From NCBI GenBank assembly GCA_031969655.1, contig DALYJX010000002.1, positions 42,499-106,498 of the forward strand: DNA of 64,000 nt, in the 5' to 3' direction. This stretch comes from Microseira sp003486305. Lineage in GTDB: Bacteria > Cyanobacteriota > Cyanobacteriia > Cyanobacteriales > Aerosakkonemataceae. A model generated the notes under the pieces. It made no database searches. It was not told where the DNA came from and worked only from the letters and a program-made list of their open reading frames with translations. Position numbers and translations under genes: made by a program. This document shows positions 8,812-17,173 of the stretch, one piece after another (the first letter of the stretch is position 1; the number at the start of each line of letters is the position of its first letter).

Positions 8812-9294
8812 TTACTGCTGCCTCTTAAATATTTCAATCGCTATTTCCATTTCTTCAATTTCCAAATCCGTACCACTAGAACTTAAGTCAGAAACTATGT
8901 AACTAACAGGCCAAGCACCTTGGAATTCAAATCTTGCTTGTGGATTTGCAGCTTGGTTATAGATAGTTAAAGAACCATCTCGACGTTGTTTAGCCCAATT
9001 TCCTTCTTGAACTGCTTCAAACCATTTCCATAAAGTGGCAGATTTAGTCATGCCTCGGCGCAAAGTAATGTTATTGGTTTTCACATTACCGGGAACTTTG
9101 GTGCGAACAATGTAACCTGAGCTAGCTTTTCCCCATTTCTTAGGAGTAACCTCACAAACTTCAATGACTTCCTGGCTGTGCTTAAACCCTTTGCATTCCA
9201 TAAAGTACGCATCTACGGGTTCTTGACTACCATCCAGCTTTAGTTCTATATAAAAGCGGGAGTTTATGAGAAGTTCTGGAAAATTGTTTAGCAT
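8812..9294 (-). CDS. gp19-like phage tail tube family protein, CIS (second copy)
   Basis: A 160-residue protein of the conserved phage tail tube family. Recognisable elements are 'INSRFYIELKLDG', 'FMECKGF', 'ITLRRGMTKSATLWKWFE', 'GSLTIYNQAANPQARFEFQ', 'AWPVSYIVSDL' and 'IEEMEIAIEIFKR' at the C-terminus. It shares the fold signature with the genes at 9421 and 5342 but is clearly diverged from both. A tube protein next to the sheath gene and a chaperone is the usual order in CIS clusters. It may form tube rings at one end, for example the baseplate-proximal layer. The ATG at 9294 has a TAAGGAG ribosome site just upstream. Confidence 0.88.
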   Translation of the reverse strand: MLNNFPELLINSRFYIELKLDGSQEPVDAYFMECKGFKHSQEVIEVCEVTPKKWGKASSGYIVRTKVPGNVKTNNITLRRGMTKSATLWKWFEAVQEGNWAKQRRDGSLTIYNQAANPQARFEFQGAWPVSYIVSDLSSSGTDLEIEEMEIAIEIFKRQQ

Positions 9295-9326
9295 TTAATC
9301 TCCTTAAATTGGGTACTAACCCAAGC

Positions 9327-9399
9327 TGTAGGGTGGGCATTGCCTATTTCTACGGCTGATATCCTCATTAAAGTGTTTTCTGGCACTACCCACCCTACA
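9327..9399. repeat. Inverted-repeat element between two tube genes
   Basis: The arms TGTAGGGTGGGCATTGCC (9327-9344) and GGCACTACCCACCCTACA (9382-9399) match at 16 of 18 positions and are separated by 37 bases. This type of GGGTGGGCA...CCCACCC element is dispersed in many cyanobacterial genomes. It sits in the only sizeable gap inside the CIS operon, so it could shape the tube messenger by folding; that is inference. Confidence 0.8.
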
Positions 9400-9420
9400 A
9401 AAATGTTTGTGACTGCACTA

Positions 9421-9897
9421 TTACACGGGTACGCGCTTAATACCTTCGTGGACTACCGTAATAGTCTCGTTTGCTACATCAGAACCACCTGCTTCTAGCT
9501 TAGGCCCTTCATACTTTGTAGGAAACGCTTTGACTATTTCCCACCGAGCTTTTTGCGTTCCAGCTTGGTCGTAGACGGTAATTGAAGCTTCTTTTCTGTT
9601 ATTGTCTGACCACTCGTTTTTTCCTCCATCATTTTTGTTGCAAGCTGCATACCAGTTGTAAATGTCTAAGTCGGTAGTAGCAACAACCTTAACCGTTACT
9701 GGTGTAAACTTTACTTGGGTAGGAGCAGCTTGGCGTAGGTTAATAGCACCTTTTCCCGAACCTAGAACTTTGTCACCTCCAGCTGCGGGTGATTCAGCAC
9801 TTAATCCAGAAACTTCGAGAATCATCTTTTGCTCAATGCCCGGTGAGGCTTCAAAGTAAAACCTACAATTAACCAGAATTTCTTGTTTATCGGCCAT
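9421..9897 (-). CDS. CIS inner tube protein (gp19-like, first copy)
   Basis: A 158-residue protein directly downstream of the sheath gene, the usual place of the main inner-tube gene. It has 'NCRFYFEASPG', 'ILEVSGLSAES', 'VTVKVVATTDLDIYNWY', 'ASITVYDQAGTQKARWEI', 'AFPTKYEGPKL' and 'NETITVVHEGIKRV', the standard elements of the T4 gp19/TIGR02241-type tail tube family. Hexamers of such proteins stack to make the hollow tube that the contracting sheath drives through a membrane. No cargo or toxin domain is attached. The gap to the sheath gene is 54 bases. The start at 9897 is the only one that gives the complete N-terminal strand. Confidence 0.92.
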   Translation of the reverse strand: MADKQEILVNCRFYFEASPGIEQKMILEVSGLSAESPAAGGDKVLGSGKGAINLRQAAPTQVKFTPVTVKVVATTDLDIYNWYAACNKNDGGKNEWSDNNRKEASITVYDQAGTQKARWEIVKAFPTKYEGPKLEAGGSDVANETITVVHEGIKRVPV

Positions 9898-9951
9898 AAT
9901 TCAACTCCTAAAACTAAGAGATTTTTGTTTTAATTACTTGTGAGAACCGAA

Positions 9952-11604
9952 CTATTCTTCGTCTCGACTGTTCCACTGACTAATGCGGAAGATGACAAAC
10001 TCAGCTGGTCGAACTGGACAAACACCGACTTCTATATACAAGCGACCTAAAATCATAGTGTCGGGAGTGTTAATTGTCTCATCGCATTTGACGTAGAATG
10101 CTTGCTCTGGTGATGCTCCAAACAATGCGCCTTCCCGCCAGATACGTTCCAGGAAATTACTTACAGTACGACGTACTCTTGCCCATAAATCTTCGTCGTT
10201 TGGCTCGAATACAACCCATTGGGTTCCCAGTTCAATTGATTTCTCGATATAGCTCATCAAACGCCGCACGCTAATATAACGCCATTCGGTTTTTTCGGGT
10301 TCTACCAATGTTCTTGCACCCCAAATTTTAATACCCCGATTTGGGAAGGTGCGAATGCAATTAATACCTTTGGGGTTAAGCAATTCTTGTTCGCGGAAGT
10401 TGCAATCATAAGCTAAACCGATAACGCCCCTTGGAGTTTCATTTGCTGGTGCTTTGTAAACTCCTCGCGTTTCATCTATGCGCGACCAAACGCCCATCAT
10501 GTGACCGCAAGGAGGTATTAAAATTGGTTTGCCGTTGTTGCGGGGATTGGCAACTTTAATCCAAGGATAATAAAGCGCCCCAAACATGGAACGACGACCG
10601 AAATCATCTAACCAATTAACTACTTGTTGCGGCTTAACGCGATCGGGCGGCGTATCCAAAACTACCATGCGATTAGGAGGATTAGGTGCAGCATTTTCGC
10701 ACAAGCTAATCATCAATTCCATGATGCCGTGAATTTGGTCTTCATCCAACAATCCCGCTTGATATGCCCGCATTAAATCGGGACAAGCAATCATGGTAAT
10801 TTCATCTATTTCATAAAGCCCTTGGATACCGCTGCGGTCATCGCGTACCCCTTGCACATATCGCGCCAAGTTCTCTTGTGTAGGTAATTCTGGAGGCGGG
10901 CTAACTTCGTATTGTCCATCAAGAGGACGACGGGCTAGGGGAAGTCCTCTTTGAGTTAGGTCTGTGACAGTAATATACTGAGATTCTTGGACTGCTGTTA
11001 GTACATAATTTCCTATCTCTGGCTGTACATTCCGATCCATTGTCAGGTTTTGATGCCTTTCTAATTCTTGCCCTTCTCGCTTAATAACGAGAGTGAAGAA
11101 TTCGGCTGGTACTGGTGCAGGAGTGTTGGAATCTTCAGGGATAGTTTTGGGATCGCCCGGTAAAATTTCTACAGTAAGCGAACCGTTATTTGTTTCTTCT
11201 TCTTTGAGAGCAAATTGCAAAGATTCCCGTTTTGCAGGTGTTTTAATGGTGAGGGCATTTGATTCTGGCCCTGGTTGAGTGGTTTCTTCTGCTGGTTTGG
11301 GGAGTTGAGTACCGATGCTAATCACCCAACAGCGAGCGCCTCCGTTTAAGAACCAACCGTTAACAGCAAATGGTAGGTAGGCGTTGAAATCTGTGAAACC
11401 ATCAGAGTTTTCTTTACCAAAGTATTCCAGGTATTGATTCCAAGTCGTTACTAACATTGGCTTGCCTATTTCTGCTCCACCGCGTATTGTTTCGGTAAAG
11501 CCAATAAAGCCAGCAATATTAGTTTGTACGCCTTCTATAGGGCGACTACCTCGGTCAATTTCTTCAACGTATACACCAGGGGCAAAATAATCGAGTCTTG
11601 GCAT
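9952..11604 (-). CDS. Contractile injection system sheath protein
   Basis: A 550-residue phage-tail-sheath family protein, the outer contractile cylinder. The N-terminus, PRLDYFAPGVYVEEIDRG, is the classic sheath opening, followed by 'GVQTNIAGFIGFTE'. The central region (about 120-260) is variable and Pro/Glu-rich, probably the surface-exposed insertion. The C-terminal domain is conserved: 'YISVRRLMSYIEKSIE', 'WVVFEPNDEDLWARVRRTV' and 'VRPAEFVIFRISQ' (about 531-543), the strand that links neighbouring subunits. Length and motifs fit CIS sheaths rather than contractile phage sheaths proper. It is the first visible gene of the minus-strand operon, so the promoter should lie in 11605-11850. ATG at 11604 is preceded by GGAG. 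Confidence 0.95.
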   Translation of the reverse strand: MPRLDYFAPGVYVEEIDRGSRPIEGVQTNIAGFIGFTETIRGGAEIGKPMLVTTWNQYLEYFGKENSDGFTDFNAYLPFAVNGWFLNGGARCWVISIGTQLPKPAEETTQPGPESNALTIKTPAKRESLQFALKEEETNNGSLTVEILPGDPKTIPEDSNTPAPVPAEFFTLVIKREGQELERHQNLTMDRNVQPEIGNYVLTAVQESQYITVTDLTQRGLPLARRPLDGQYEVSPPPELPTQENLARYVQGVRDDRSGIQGLYEIDEITMIACPDLMRAYQAGLLDEDQIHGIMELMISLCENAAPNPPNRMVVLDTPPDRVKPQQVVNWLDDFGRRSMFGALYYPWIKVANPRNNGKPILIPPCGHMMGVWSRIDETRGVYKAPANETPRGVIGLAYDCNFREQELLNPKGINCIRTFPNRGIKIWGARTLVEPEKTEWRYISVRRLMSYIEKSIELGTQWVVFEPNDEDLWARVRRTVSNFLERIWREGALFGASPEQAFYVKCDETINTPDTMILGRLYIEVGVCPVRPAEFVIFRISQWNSRDEE

Positions 11605-11811
11605 ATAAAGTCTCCAAGTGGGTGATAAATCTGCTATACGTATGCCGAGTTAAGGGGAATTTACCTGTTGTTTAGATACTCATAGGTACTCAATTTACTA
11701 GACCAGTTATACTTTGTCGCTTGTCTAAAGTTGAGTTTTGAGCCATCTCTAGGTCAGCTAAAAGCCAATCTTAAGAGCGGGTAATTAGCCGAACTTTTGG
11801 TTAGCTGTTAC

Positions 11812-11898
11812 TTACAAACTGGCAATACCTAGCTTAGGTGCGGCTAAAGCAGCCTGGGTGCGATCGCTAACTCCCAACTTGCTCAAAATATTGGGATC
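11812..11898 (-). pseudogene. C-terminal remnant of a LuxR-type regulator
   Basis: A 28-codon stretch ending in TAA reads NILSKLGVSDRTQAALAA and then PKLGIASL. 'ILxKLGVSDRTQAA' is the recognition-helix end of NarL/LuxR-family response regulators. A stop lies immediately upstream in this frame and there is no start, so only the tail of the gene survives. It lies just upstream of the sheath gene, so a regulator may once have stood beside the CIS operon. Confidence 0.6.
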
Positions 11899-11959
11899 TC
11901 ACGTACTTGGAGTGATAATAAAATCTCATCAATGATTCTGAGAGGTTTTGGTATAAGGC

Positions 11960-11998
11960 TTGTAGGTTGGGTTGCCGTTTGGTTAGCCCAACCTACAA
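11960..11998. repeat. Hairpin of the GTAGGTTGGG family
   Basis: The arms TTGTAGGTTGGG and CCCAACCTACAA are perfectly complementary over 12 bases with a 15-base loop. Copies of the same element occur at 49005-49039 and around 49081-49110. It is a dispersed cyanobacterial palindrome. Confidence 0.8.
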
Positions 11999-12194
11999 AT
12001 TGATTAGCCAAATTTATCACCCTAAGTACTGGAGATCCGTCAAGGTGAATAACCCGCGCTTCTTTGCGGAACATGCTGGCAAGCAGATTCGATTCTCAGT
12101 AGATGGCGCGATTCTTGCACCTGGAAAATTGAATGTCAAAACCGTAACTCTGTGCCAAAGGAATCATCCGTTCTAAGTTAAGTAAAAAAAGAAA

Positions 12195-12226
12195 CACAAT
12201 AATTTGTGGCAAAACAAATTATTGTG
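12195..12226. terminator. Perfect 13-bp inverted repeat, possible weak terminator
   Basis: CACAATAATTTGT and ACAAATTATTGTG are exact complements around a 6-base loop. On the minus strand the stem is followed by TTTCTTTTTTTACTT, as in an intrinsic terminator, but the stem is AT-rich and no minus-strand gene ends here. It could equally be an operator upstream of the NB-ARC gene. Confidence 0.35.
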
Positions 12227-12583
12227 CGGTTTGATTGGTTATTCAGGGGTTATCCTGACAGGTGCAAGATGTGAGTAAAAGCACATTTTTGCGTCAGCCC
12301 TGTCAAAGCAAACCAATCGGCACTCTTGTCAATCAAGTTTTTTTACGTGAGGCACTTAATAGTAAAAGTCAATATCTGTCAAGCTTAACTGTCAAGTTTT
12401 TTGTACCCGTTTCGCTACCGTCTCCTATGGTTCCGGTGTTTGATCAAAGGAGAGCAGTTGAGAGCGAAATTTTGAAGCTGGTTTGGGCAAAAGATCTGAC
12501 TGGTGCAAACTGGCAGGAAGTGAGGTTTTGTGCATGTTACGCAAAGCTCACTTATAAGTATAAAATAAAATATATTCGCCTAA

Positions 12584-14191
12584 ATGAGCCTAAGTACTGT
12601 GATTCCCCAAGATTGCCTCAAAGCGGTAGCAACTGAATACTTTGTATCCGACAACGAGTTAGAAGTGTTGTCGATGGCGTTGCGGGGCGAACCGATTCTT
12701 GGGATCGCCAAAAAGCTAGACCTGAGTCCGGAAGCAGTCCGCAAGAGACTCGGCGAGGTCTACAAGAAGTTTCGCATTACCGGCGCTGGACCTGGGAAAT
12801 TAGCTAAGTTGATGTCGCTGCTTGATTCGCTGCACCAAAAAAGCTTGAAGCGAGACAATTTAGCAGGCGCAGAGTCGGGTGTTGTTTACAGCGAGCGATC
12901 GCGCTCTCTTCCCCGCCTCGACTGGGGGGAAGCGCCTTCTGTGTCGGTTTTCTATGGTCGCACAGAAGAGCTGGACCTGCTGAAGCGCTGGTGCGTGGAT
13001 GATTTTTGCCGCATCGTGGCGCTGTTGGGGATGACGGGAATTGGTAAAACTGCTTTATCGGTGAAGTTGGCGGAAGAGATTGGCGAGCAGTTTGATTATG
13101 TCATTTGGCGATCGCTGCGTCGCGCCCCTAGTATTGAAAACCTCTTAGATGACCTAATTCAATCTTTACCTGACGATCGCACCAGTTATCCAACTTATAA
13201 TAATGACGATCGCATCGAGCGACTACTCGATTGTTTAAAAAAACATCGCTGCTTGATCGTACTCGATAATTTAGAATCTCTGCTTTCTGGCGAAAAGATT
13301 GCCGGACAATTTGAGGAAAAACATCAAGGCTATGGTAAACTGCTAGATCGCTTGGGAGAACGCCATCAAAGCTGCATTGTCATTACCAGTCTGGAAAAGA
13401 CTAAAGAAATTGCCTTTGCCGAAGGAGAAACCTTACCCGTTCGCTCGTATCAAGTTAAAGGGTTAGATCCGGTATATGCCGAAAAGTTTTTACAAGAAAA
13501 ACAGTTAGTAGATCGGCAACAATATGAATATCTGATTCGACATTATCGAGGAAACCCTTTAGCTTTAAAAATTGTTTCCACCACGATTAAAGAGCTATTT
13601 GGCGGCAAAATATCGGAATTTTTGGCGCAAAAAGTGACGTTAGTGCAGGATATTCGAGACTTAATCAAGCAACAATACGAACGGTTATCAGAAGCGGAAA
13701 AAGAAATCGCCGGATGGCTAGCGATCGTCGGCAATCCACTGTCGTGGCAAGATATCAAATTAAATAGTTTACTATTCATCTCTGATGATGAGTTATTCGA
13801 GGCTTTAGAATCGCTGCAAAGACGCCAGATGATCGAGCGAAATGCAGCAGGGTTTACCTTTCCACCTGTGGTGATGGAGTATGTCCGAAACCAATTGAGC
13901 GATGGAATTACACGGGAAATTTATCAAGCAATTAAGCTGTCAAAGATTCAAATTAACATGCTGAAAGCTTATTATTTGGAGCTTAAAGACGAAACAGATG
14001 ATACTGTGGAAGACCTCAGTCCTAACATTACGGATAAGATTATAGAAACGTTAGGCAAGGTTTATCGAGATGACAGTGTTTTAAAAGAAAAACTGAGTCA
14101 ATTATGCTCAAAAATCGAAGAAAAGCCAATCGAAGAAATCGGTTATGCAGCGGAGAATATTCAATATTTGATCGATCAATTGTCTGATTAA
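12584..14191 (+). CDS. LuxR-type HTH / NB-ARC STAND ATPase without a visible sensor repeat domain
   Basis: A 535-residue cytoplasmic protein. Residues 21-64 form a LuxR-like helix-turn-helix (VSDNELEVLSMALRGE, then LDLSPEAVRKRLGEVYKKF). Residues about 120-400 are an NB-ARC-type ATPase: Walker A GMTGIGKT (149-156) and Walker B LIVLDN (224-229). The C-terminal 130 residues include a winged-helix-like part (FEALESLQRRQMIER) and a helical tail. Cyanobacterial relatives normally continue with WD40 or TPR sensor repeats; here the protein stops after the tail. STAND ATPases oligomerise on ligand binding and switch on an effector or promoter. The gene precedes the kinase-CHASE2 gene by 48 bases on the same strand, so it may regulate or report for module A. 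DNA binding is a family-based inference. Confidence 0.85.
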   Translation: MSLSTVIPQDCLKAVATEYFVSDNELEVLSMALRGEPILGIAKKLDLSPEAVRKRLGEVYKKFRITGAGPGKLAKLMSLLDSLHQKSLKRDNLAGAESGVVYSERSRSLPRLDWGEAPSVSVFYGRTEELDLLKRWCVDDFCRIVALLGMTGIGKTALSVKLAEEIGEQFDYVIWRSLRRAPSIENLLDDLIQSLPDDRTSYPTYNNDDRIERLLDCLKKHRCLIVLDNLESLLSGEKIAGQFEEKHQGYGKLLDRLGERHQSCIVITSLEKTKEIAFAEGETLPVRSYQVKGLDPVYAEKFLQEKQLVDRQQYEYLIRHYRGNPLALKIVSTTIKELFGGKISEFLAQKVTLVQDIRDLIKQQYERLSEAEKEIAGWLAIVGNPLSWQDIKLNSLLFISDDELFEALESLQRRQMIERNAAGFTFPPVVMEYVRNQLSDGITREIYQAIKLSKIQINMLKAYYLELKDETDDTVEDLSPNITDKIIETLGKVYRDDSVLKEKLSQLCSKIEEKPIEEIGYAAENIQYLIDQLSD

Positions 14192-14239
14192 ATTCCAAGA
14201 AACCGGGTTTCAGCGTAAGTCTTAATGCGAGCAACGACC

Positions 14240-16309
14240 ATGAGTTATTGCCTCAATCCCTCGTGTGAAAATCCGTCAGATCCAGAAAATGCAAATCAAG
14301 AATGCTGTCAAAGCTGCGGCTGTCATTTGTTGGTGAACGATCGCTATCGCGGGATTAGGAAATTAGGCGAAGGAGGTTTTGGTATAACCTATGAAGTAGA
14401 TGATAAGGGCACATCAAAAGTATTGAAAGTTTTGCAGAAAACTGATGCCAAAAGCGTTGCTCTATTTAAGCGGGAAGCAAAAGTATTAAAGGAATTAAAA
14501 CATCCAGGAATTCCCAAACTAGAAGATGATTACTTCATCTATCAGGCAGATATATACACTTTACACTGCCTGGTGATGGAGAAAATAGAAGGTTTAAATT
14601 TAGAAAAATGGCTAGAACAGCAAGATAATCAATCTATAACGGAAGCACAAGCGATCGCTTGGTTATCCCAACTCATCGACATTCTGGAAGTCTTACATCA
14701 AAAGCGGTTTTTTCACCGTGATATTAAGCCATCTAATATCATGCTTAGACAGAATCAGATGGTGTTAATTGACTTTGGAATTGCCCGAGAACTTACAGGT
14801 AAGTACTGGGAAGAAATTCACGACAAAGGTGCAACAACAAAGATAAATACGCTCCCTTATGCGTCCCCAGAGCAGATGGAAGGTAAAGCAAGATATCAAT
14901 CAGATTTTTATTCGCTAGGAGTAACGTTTGTCTATTTATTAACAGGGAAAAATCCCAACGAGTTGGCGAAAAAGGATGAAAAATTGTTGTGGCGAGATAG
15001 TGCTTATCAGATTTCAAAGCCGTTTGCCGATTTAATCGATTGGTTAATTGAACCTGATATAGAAGACAGACCACCCAATACAAAATATATCCGCAAATCT
15101 TTAAAAGCTATCAAATATAACCAAATCGCTGAGTTACCAAAAATAAAAAATGCCCCGCGCAGATGGCGACTTTTACAAAGGCTTTGTGGTAGCGTTGCGG
15201 TGACGGGGTTAGTGATGGGAGTGCGGTATTTGGGAATATTGCAATCGTGGGAGTTAGCGGCGTTTGATGGGATGATGCGATCGCTTGCAGTAGAAACACC
15301 CGATTCGCGCATATTCATTATCGCAGTAGATGAAAACGACCGACAATATCAAGATGCCCAAAACATGCAGCGGCGAGATTCTTTGGCAGATGAAGCATTA
15401 ACGCAACTATGGCAGAAACTTGCACCCCACAAACCGCGAGTTATTGGTTTAGATATTTTTCGTCCAAGGGCGTTTGAATCTAAGTTAGCTGCTACTGTGC
15501 AGTCTCAGCCATTTATTGCTATCTGTGCAGGGGAAAGCGAAAAAGAACCGGCGATCTCCCCGCCACCGGGTACGCCATTAGATCGGATTGGTTTTGCCGA
15601 GATGCCTACCGATCCAGATTTTAGAATTCGCCGCCACTTGTTGACGATGGATGCCGATCGAACTTGCAATACAACTGAATCGTTTGGTTTGCGGGTAGCA
15701 GAACGTTATTTAAACCAAAAAATTGACTTGAATAAAATTGGTGCAAAAAAGCTAGAACTGGATGCGGGTGGATATCAATTGCCGAAACAAGAAGCATTTG
15801 GCTATCAAATTATGCTCAAATATCGCAGGGCTAAATTTGAGCAAAAAAACCTCAGAGAAATTCTTAACAACTCCCTGGATAATCAACTGTCTGCTTTGGT
15901 GCGCGATCGCATTATTCTCATTGGTGCAGTCAACGAAAACGACTTGCACTTTACTCCCTACAGTACGGGATTTTGGCCTGAGCGAATGCCAGGAGTTGAA
16001 ATTCACGCTCATAAAATTAGTCAGATCGTTAGCGCTGTTTTAGATCGTCGCGGTTTAATCTCGTGGTGGCCCGAATGGGCAGAATGGCTCTGGGTATGGT
16101 TTTGGGCGGTTGTTAGCGGTTTGCTGGTAGTTCAATCAAAATCGCGGGTATACTCAACAGTATGGTTAGTTTTGATACCATGCGGTCTAGGGGGAACCTG
16201 CTTTTTGTTCTTAGTTAACGGAGTTTGGATACCTTTGATTCCAGCAGCATTCGCAGTTGCGATCGCTATTGGAACTGGTGCCGCCTATACCGCATGGCGT
16301 AACCGATGA
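14240..16309 (+). CDS. Ser/Thr kinase-CHASE2 membrane receptor (module A)
   Basis: A 689-residue protein. An N-terminal zinc-ribbon-like segment (CLNPSCENP...CCQSCG) is followed by a complete Ser/Thr kinase domain: glycine loop GEGGFG, catalytic loop HRDIKPSN (Asp at about 161) and DFG. Then come a membrane segment (about 305-330), a CHASE2 domain (about 335-600; start ELAAFDGMMRSL, end DRIILIGAVNENDLHFTPYS) and three further membrane segments. The CHASE2 domain should face outward, so the protein couples an extracytoplasmic signal to cytoplasmic phosphorylation. An upstream in-frame ATG at 14225 is possible; 14240 is preferred because relatives begin MSYC. DUF928 follows after 21 bases. Compared with modules B and C, kinase precedes rather than follows CHASE2. 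Confidence 0.9.
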   Translation: MSYCLNPSCENPSDPENANQECCQSCGCHLLVNDRYRGIRKLGEGGFGITYEVDDKGTSKVLKVLQKTDAKSVALFKREAKVLKELKHPGIPKLEDDYFIYQADIYTLHCLVMEKIEGLNLEKWLEQQDNQSITEAQAIAWLSQLIDILEVLHQKRFFHRDIKPSNIMLRQNQMVLIDFGIARELTGKYWEEIHDKGATTKINTLPYASPEQMEGKARYQSDFYSLGVTFVYLLTGKNPNELAKKDEKLLWRDSAYQISKPFADLIDWLIEPDIEDRPPNTKYIRKSLKAIKYNQIAELPKIKNAPRRWRLLQRLCGSVAVTGLVMGVRYLGILQSWELAAFDGMMRSLAVETPDSRIFIIAVDENDRQYQDAQNMQRRDSLADEALTQLWQKLAPHKPRVIGLDIFRPRAFESKLAATVQSQPFIAICAGESEKEPAISPPPGTPLDRIGFAEMPTDPDFRIRRHLLTMDADRTCNTTESFGLRVAERYLNQKIDLNKIGAKKLELDAGGYQLPKQEAFGYQIMLKYRRAKFEQKNLREILNNSLDNQLSALVRDRIILIGAVNENDLHFTPYSTGFWPERMPGVEIHAHKISQIVSAVLDRRGLISWWPEWAEWLWVWFWAVVSGLLVVQSKSRVYSTVWLVLIPCGLGGTCFLFLVNGVWIPLIPAAFAVAIAIGTGAAYTAWRNR

Positions 16310-16330
16310 ATATCAGCATCTATCGCCACC

Positions 16331-17173
16331 ATGACCAACATCAAATTTCCTTTAACAAAAAAATTAGCCAGCGTAGGCAGGCTTCGCTTGTATAGCCGCA
16401 CCCTTAAGGGTGTCGGAATATTAAGTTTAACATTCGCAGAAATCGCGATTTCCTCGTTCCCAGGTTCCACCTGGGAACGAAATTTTAGAGGTTCTACCTC
16501 AGATTTTTATCAAATAGCCAGCGACCAAAATCAATCACAAGAAAATCAATCACAAGGTAAACCTCGTAAAGTTACCAGGGGTGGATCTCGTGGGGACTGT
16601 TTAGCAACGCCTAAGCGATTAATTCCTTTAACAGCTTATGACGATGAACCGAGTTTAACTATCAGCACCCATCCTACCTTTTGGGTGTATGTGCCGTACA
16701 AATCTGACCAAGCGCAAAGTGGGGAGTTTTCCTTGCAGGATACACAAGAGAACGATATTTACCGGACTCGATTTACACTCCCTGCAACGCCTGGAATTGT
16801 CAAGATTACCATCCCCGATAACAGACCCGCTTTGGAGGCAAATAAAACCTATAACTGGTATTTTAAACTAAGTTGTCCTTCAGAAAATAAACCTGAACCA
16901 CAGCCAGAGGTTGTCATTGGACAGGTGAAACTGATCGCGCTTGCATCGGAACTTCAGCAACAATTAAAAGCCGCAACTACCCCACAAGCACGCCTGGATT
17001 TTTATGCAAAAAATAACATTTGGTACGACCGTTTAACCGAGCTTGGCGACAATATTTCGCTAACGGCTAATCCCAGCAGGGAATGGACTGAAATATTGAA
17101 ATATTTTGGCTTAGAAATCATTGCCGAAGAACCGATTATTGGGAGTATCATAACCAGTTCCCCAACAGAATAA
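16331..17173 (+). CDS. DUF928 protein (module A), N-terminus invaded by repeats
   Basis: A 280-residue DUF928 family member of unknown function. The conserved block begins near RGGSRGDC (about 83-90) and runs through 'HPTFWVYVPY', 'FSLQDTQENDIYRTRF', 'VKITIPDNRPALEANKTYNW' and the C-terminal 'NIWYDRLTEL'. These match the DUF928 proteins at 44107 and 52472. Family members usually carry an export signal. Here the signal region is interrupted by two dispersed repeats that are read through in frame (positions 16371-16422 and 16454-16480). The single 'GGxRGxC' motif keeps its Cys. The gene follows the kinase-CHASE2 gene by 21 bases and overlaps the 3' end of the convergent CHAT gene by 26 bases. 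It is probably periplasmic or outer-membrane associated. Confidence 0.85.
   Translation: MTNIKFPLTKKLASVGRLRLYSRTLKGVGILSLTFAEIAISSFPGSTWERNFRGSTSDFYQIASDQNQSQENQSQGKPRKVTRGGSRGDCLATPKRLIPLTAYDDEPSLTISTHPTFWVYVPYKSDQAQSGEFSLQDTQENDIYRTRFTLPATPGIVKITIPDNRPALEANKTYNWYFKLSCPSENKPEPQPEVVIGQVKLIALASELQQQLKAATTPQARLDFYAKNNIWYDRLTELGDNISLTANPSREWTEILKYFGLEIIAEEPIIGSIITSSPTE
16371..16480. repeat. Two dispersed repeats within DUF928 coding sequence
   Basis: Repeat B (16371-16422) begins GCGTAGGCAGGCTTCG and ends CCTTAAGGGTGTCGGAATAT; its near-copy is at 19562-19613 in the CHAT gene. Repeat A (16454-16480) is the palindrome with arms TCGTTCCCAGGT and ACCTGGGAACGA; copies lie at 19445-19473 and 42826-42920. 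Both stay in frame. Confidence 0.9.

Larger units (their letters stand above)
11605..12583. other. 979-bp intergenic region between CIS operon and module A
   Basis: This stretch separates the minus-strand CIS operon from the plus-strand NB-ARC gene and should contain both promoters. It holds a LuxR-type gene remnant (11812-11898), two inverted repeats listed separately, and an AT-rich segment just before the NB-ARC gene (around 12550-12575). No complete gene is supported. Short frames here have no family resemblance and unconvincing starts. Confidence 0.7.

Noticed and set aside
1..11604. CIS cluster as a prophage
   Set aside because: No integrase, terminase, capsid or lysis gene is seen; sheath, tubes and adaptor without head genes fit a contractile injection system instead.
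11883..12176. Two 60-70-codon frames on opposite strands
   Set aside because: They are read through the GTAGGTTGGG hairpin and have no recognisable features; the LuxR remnant lies in a different frame.
12262..12636. 124-codon plus-strand frame before the NB-ARC gene
   Set aside because: No family resemblance, no ribosome site, and it overlaps the start of the convincingly coding NB-ARC gene in another frame.
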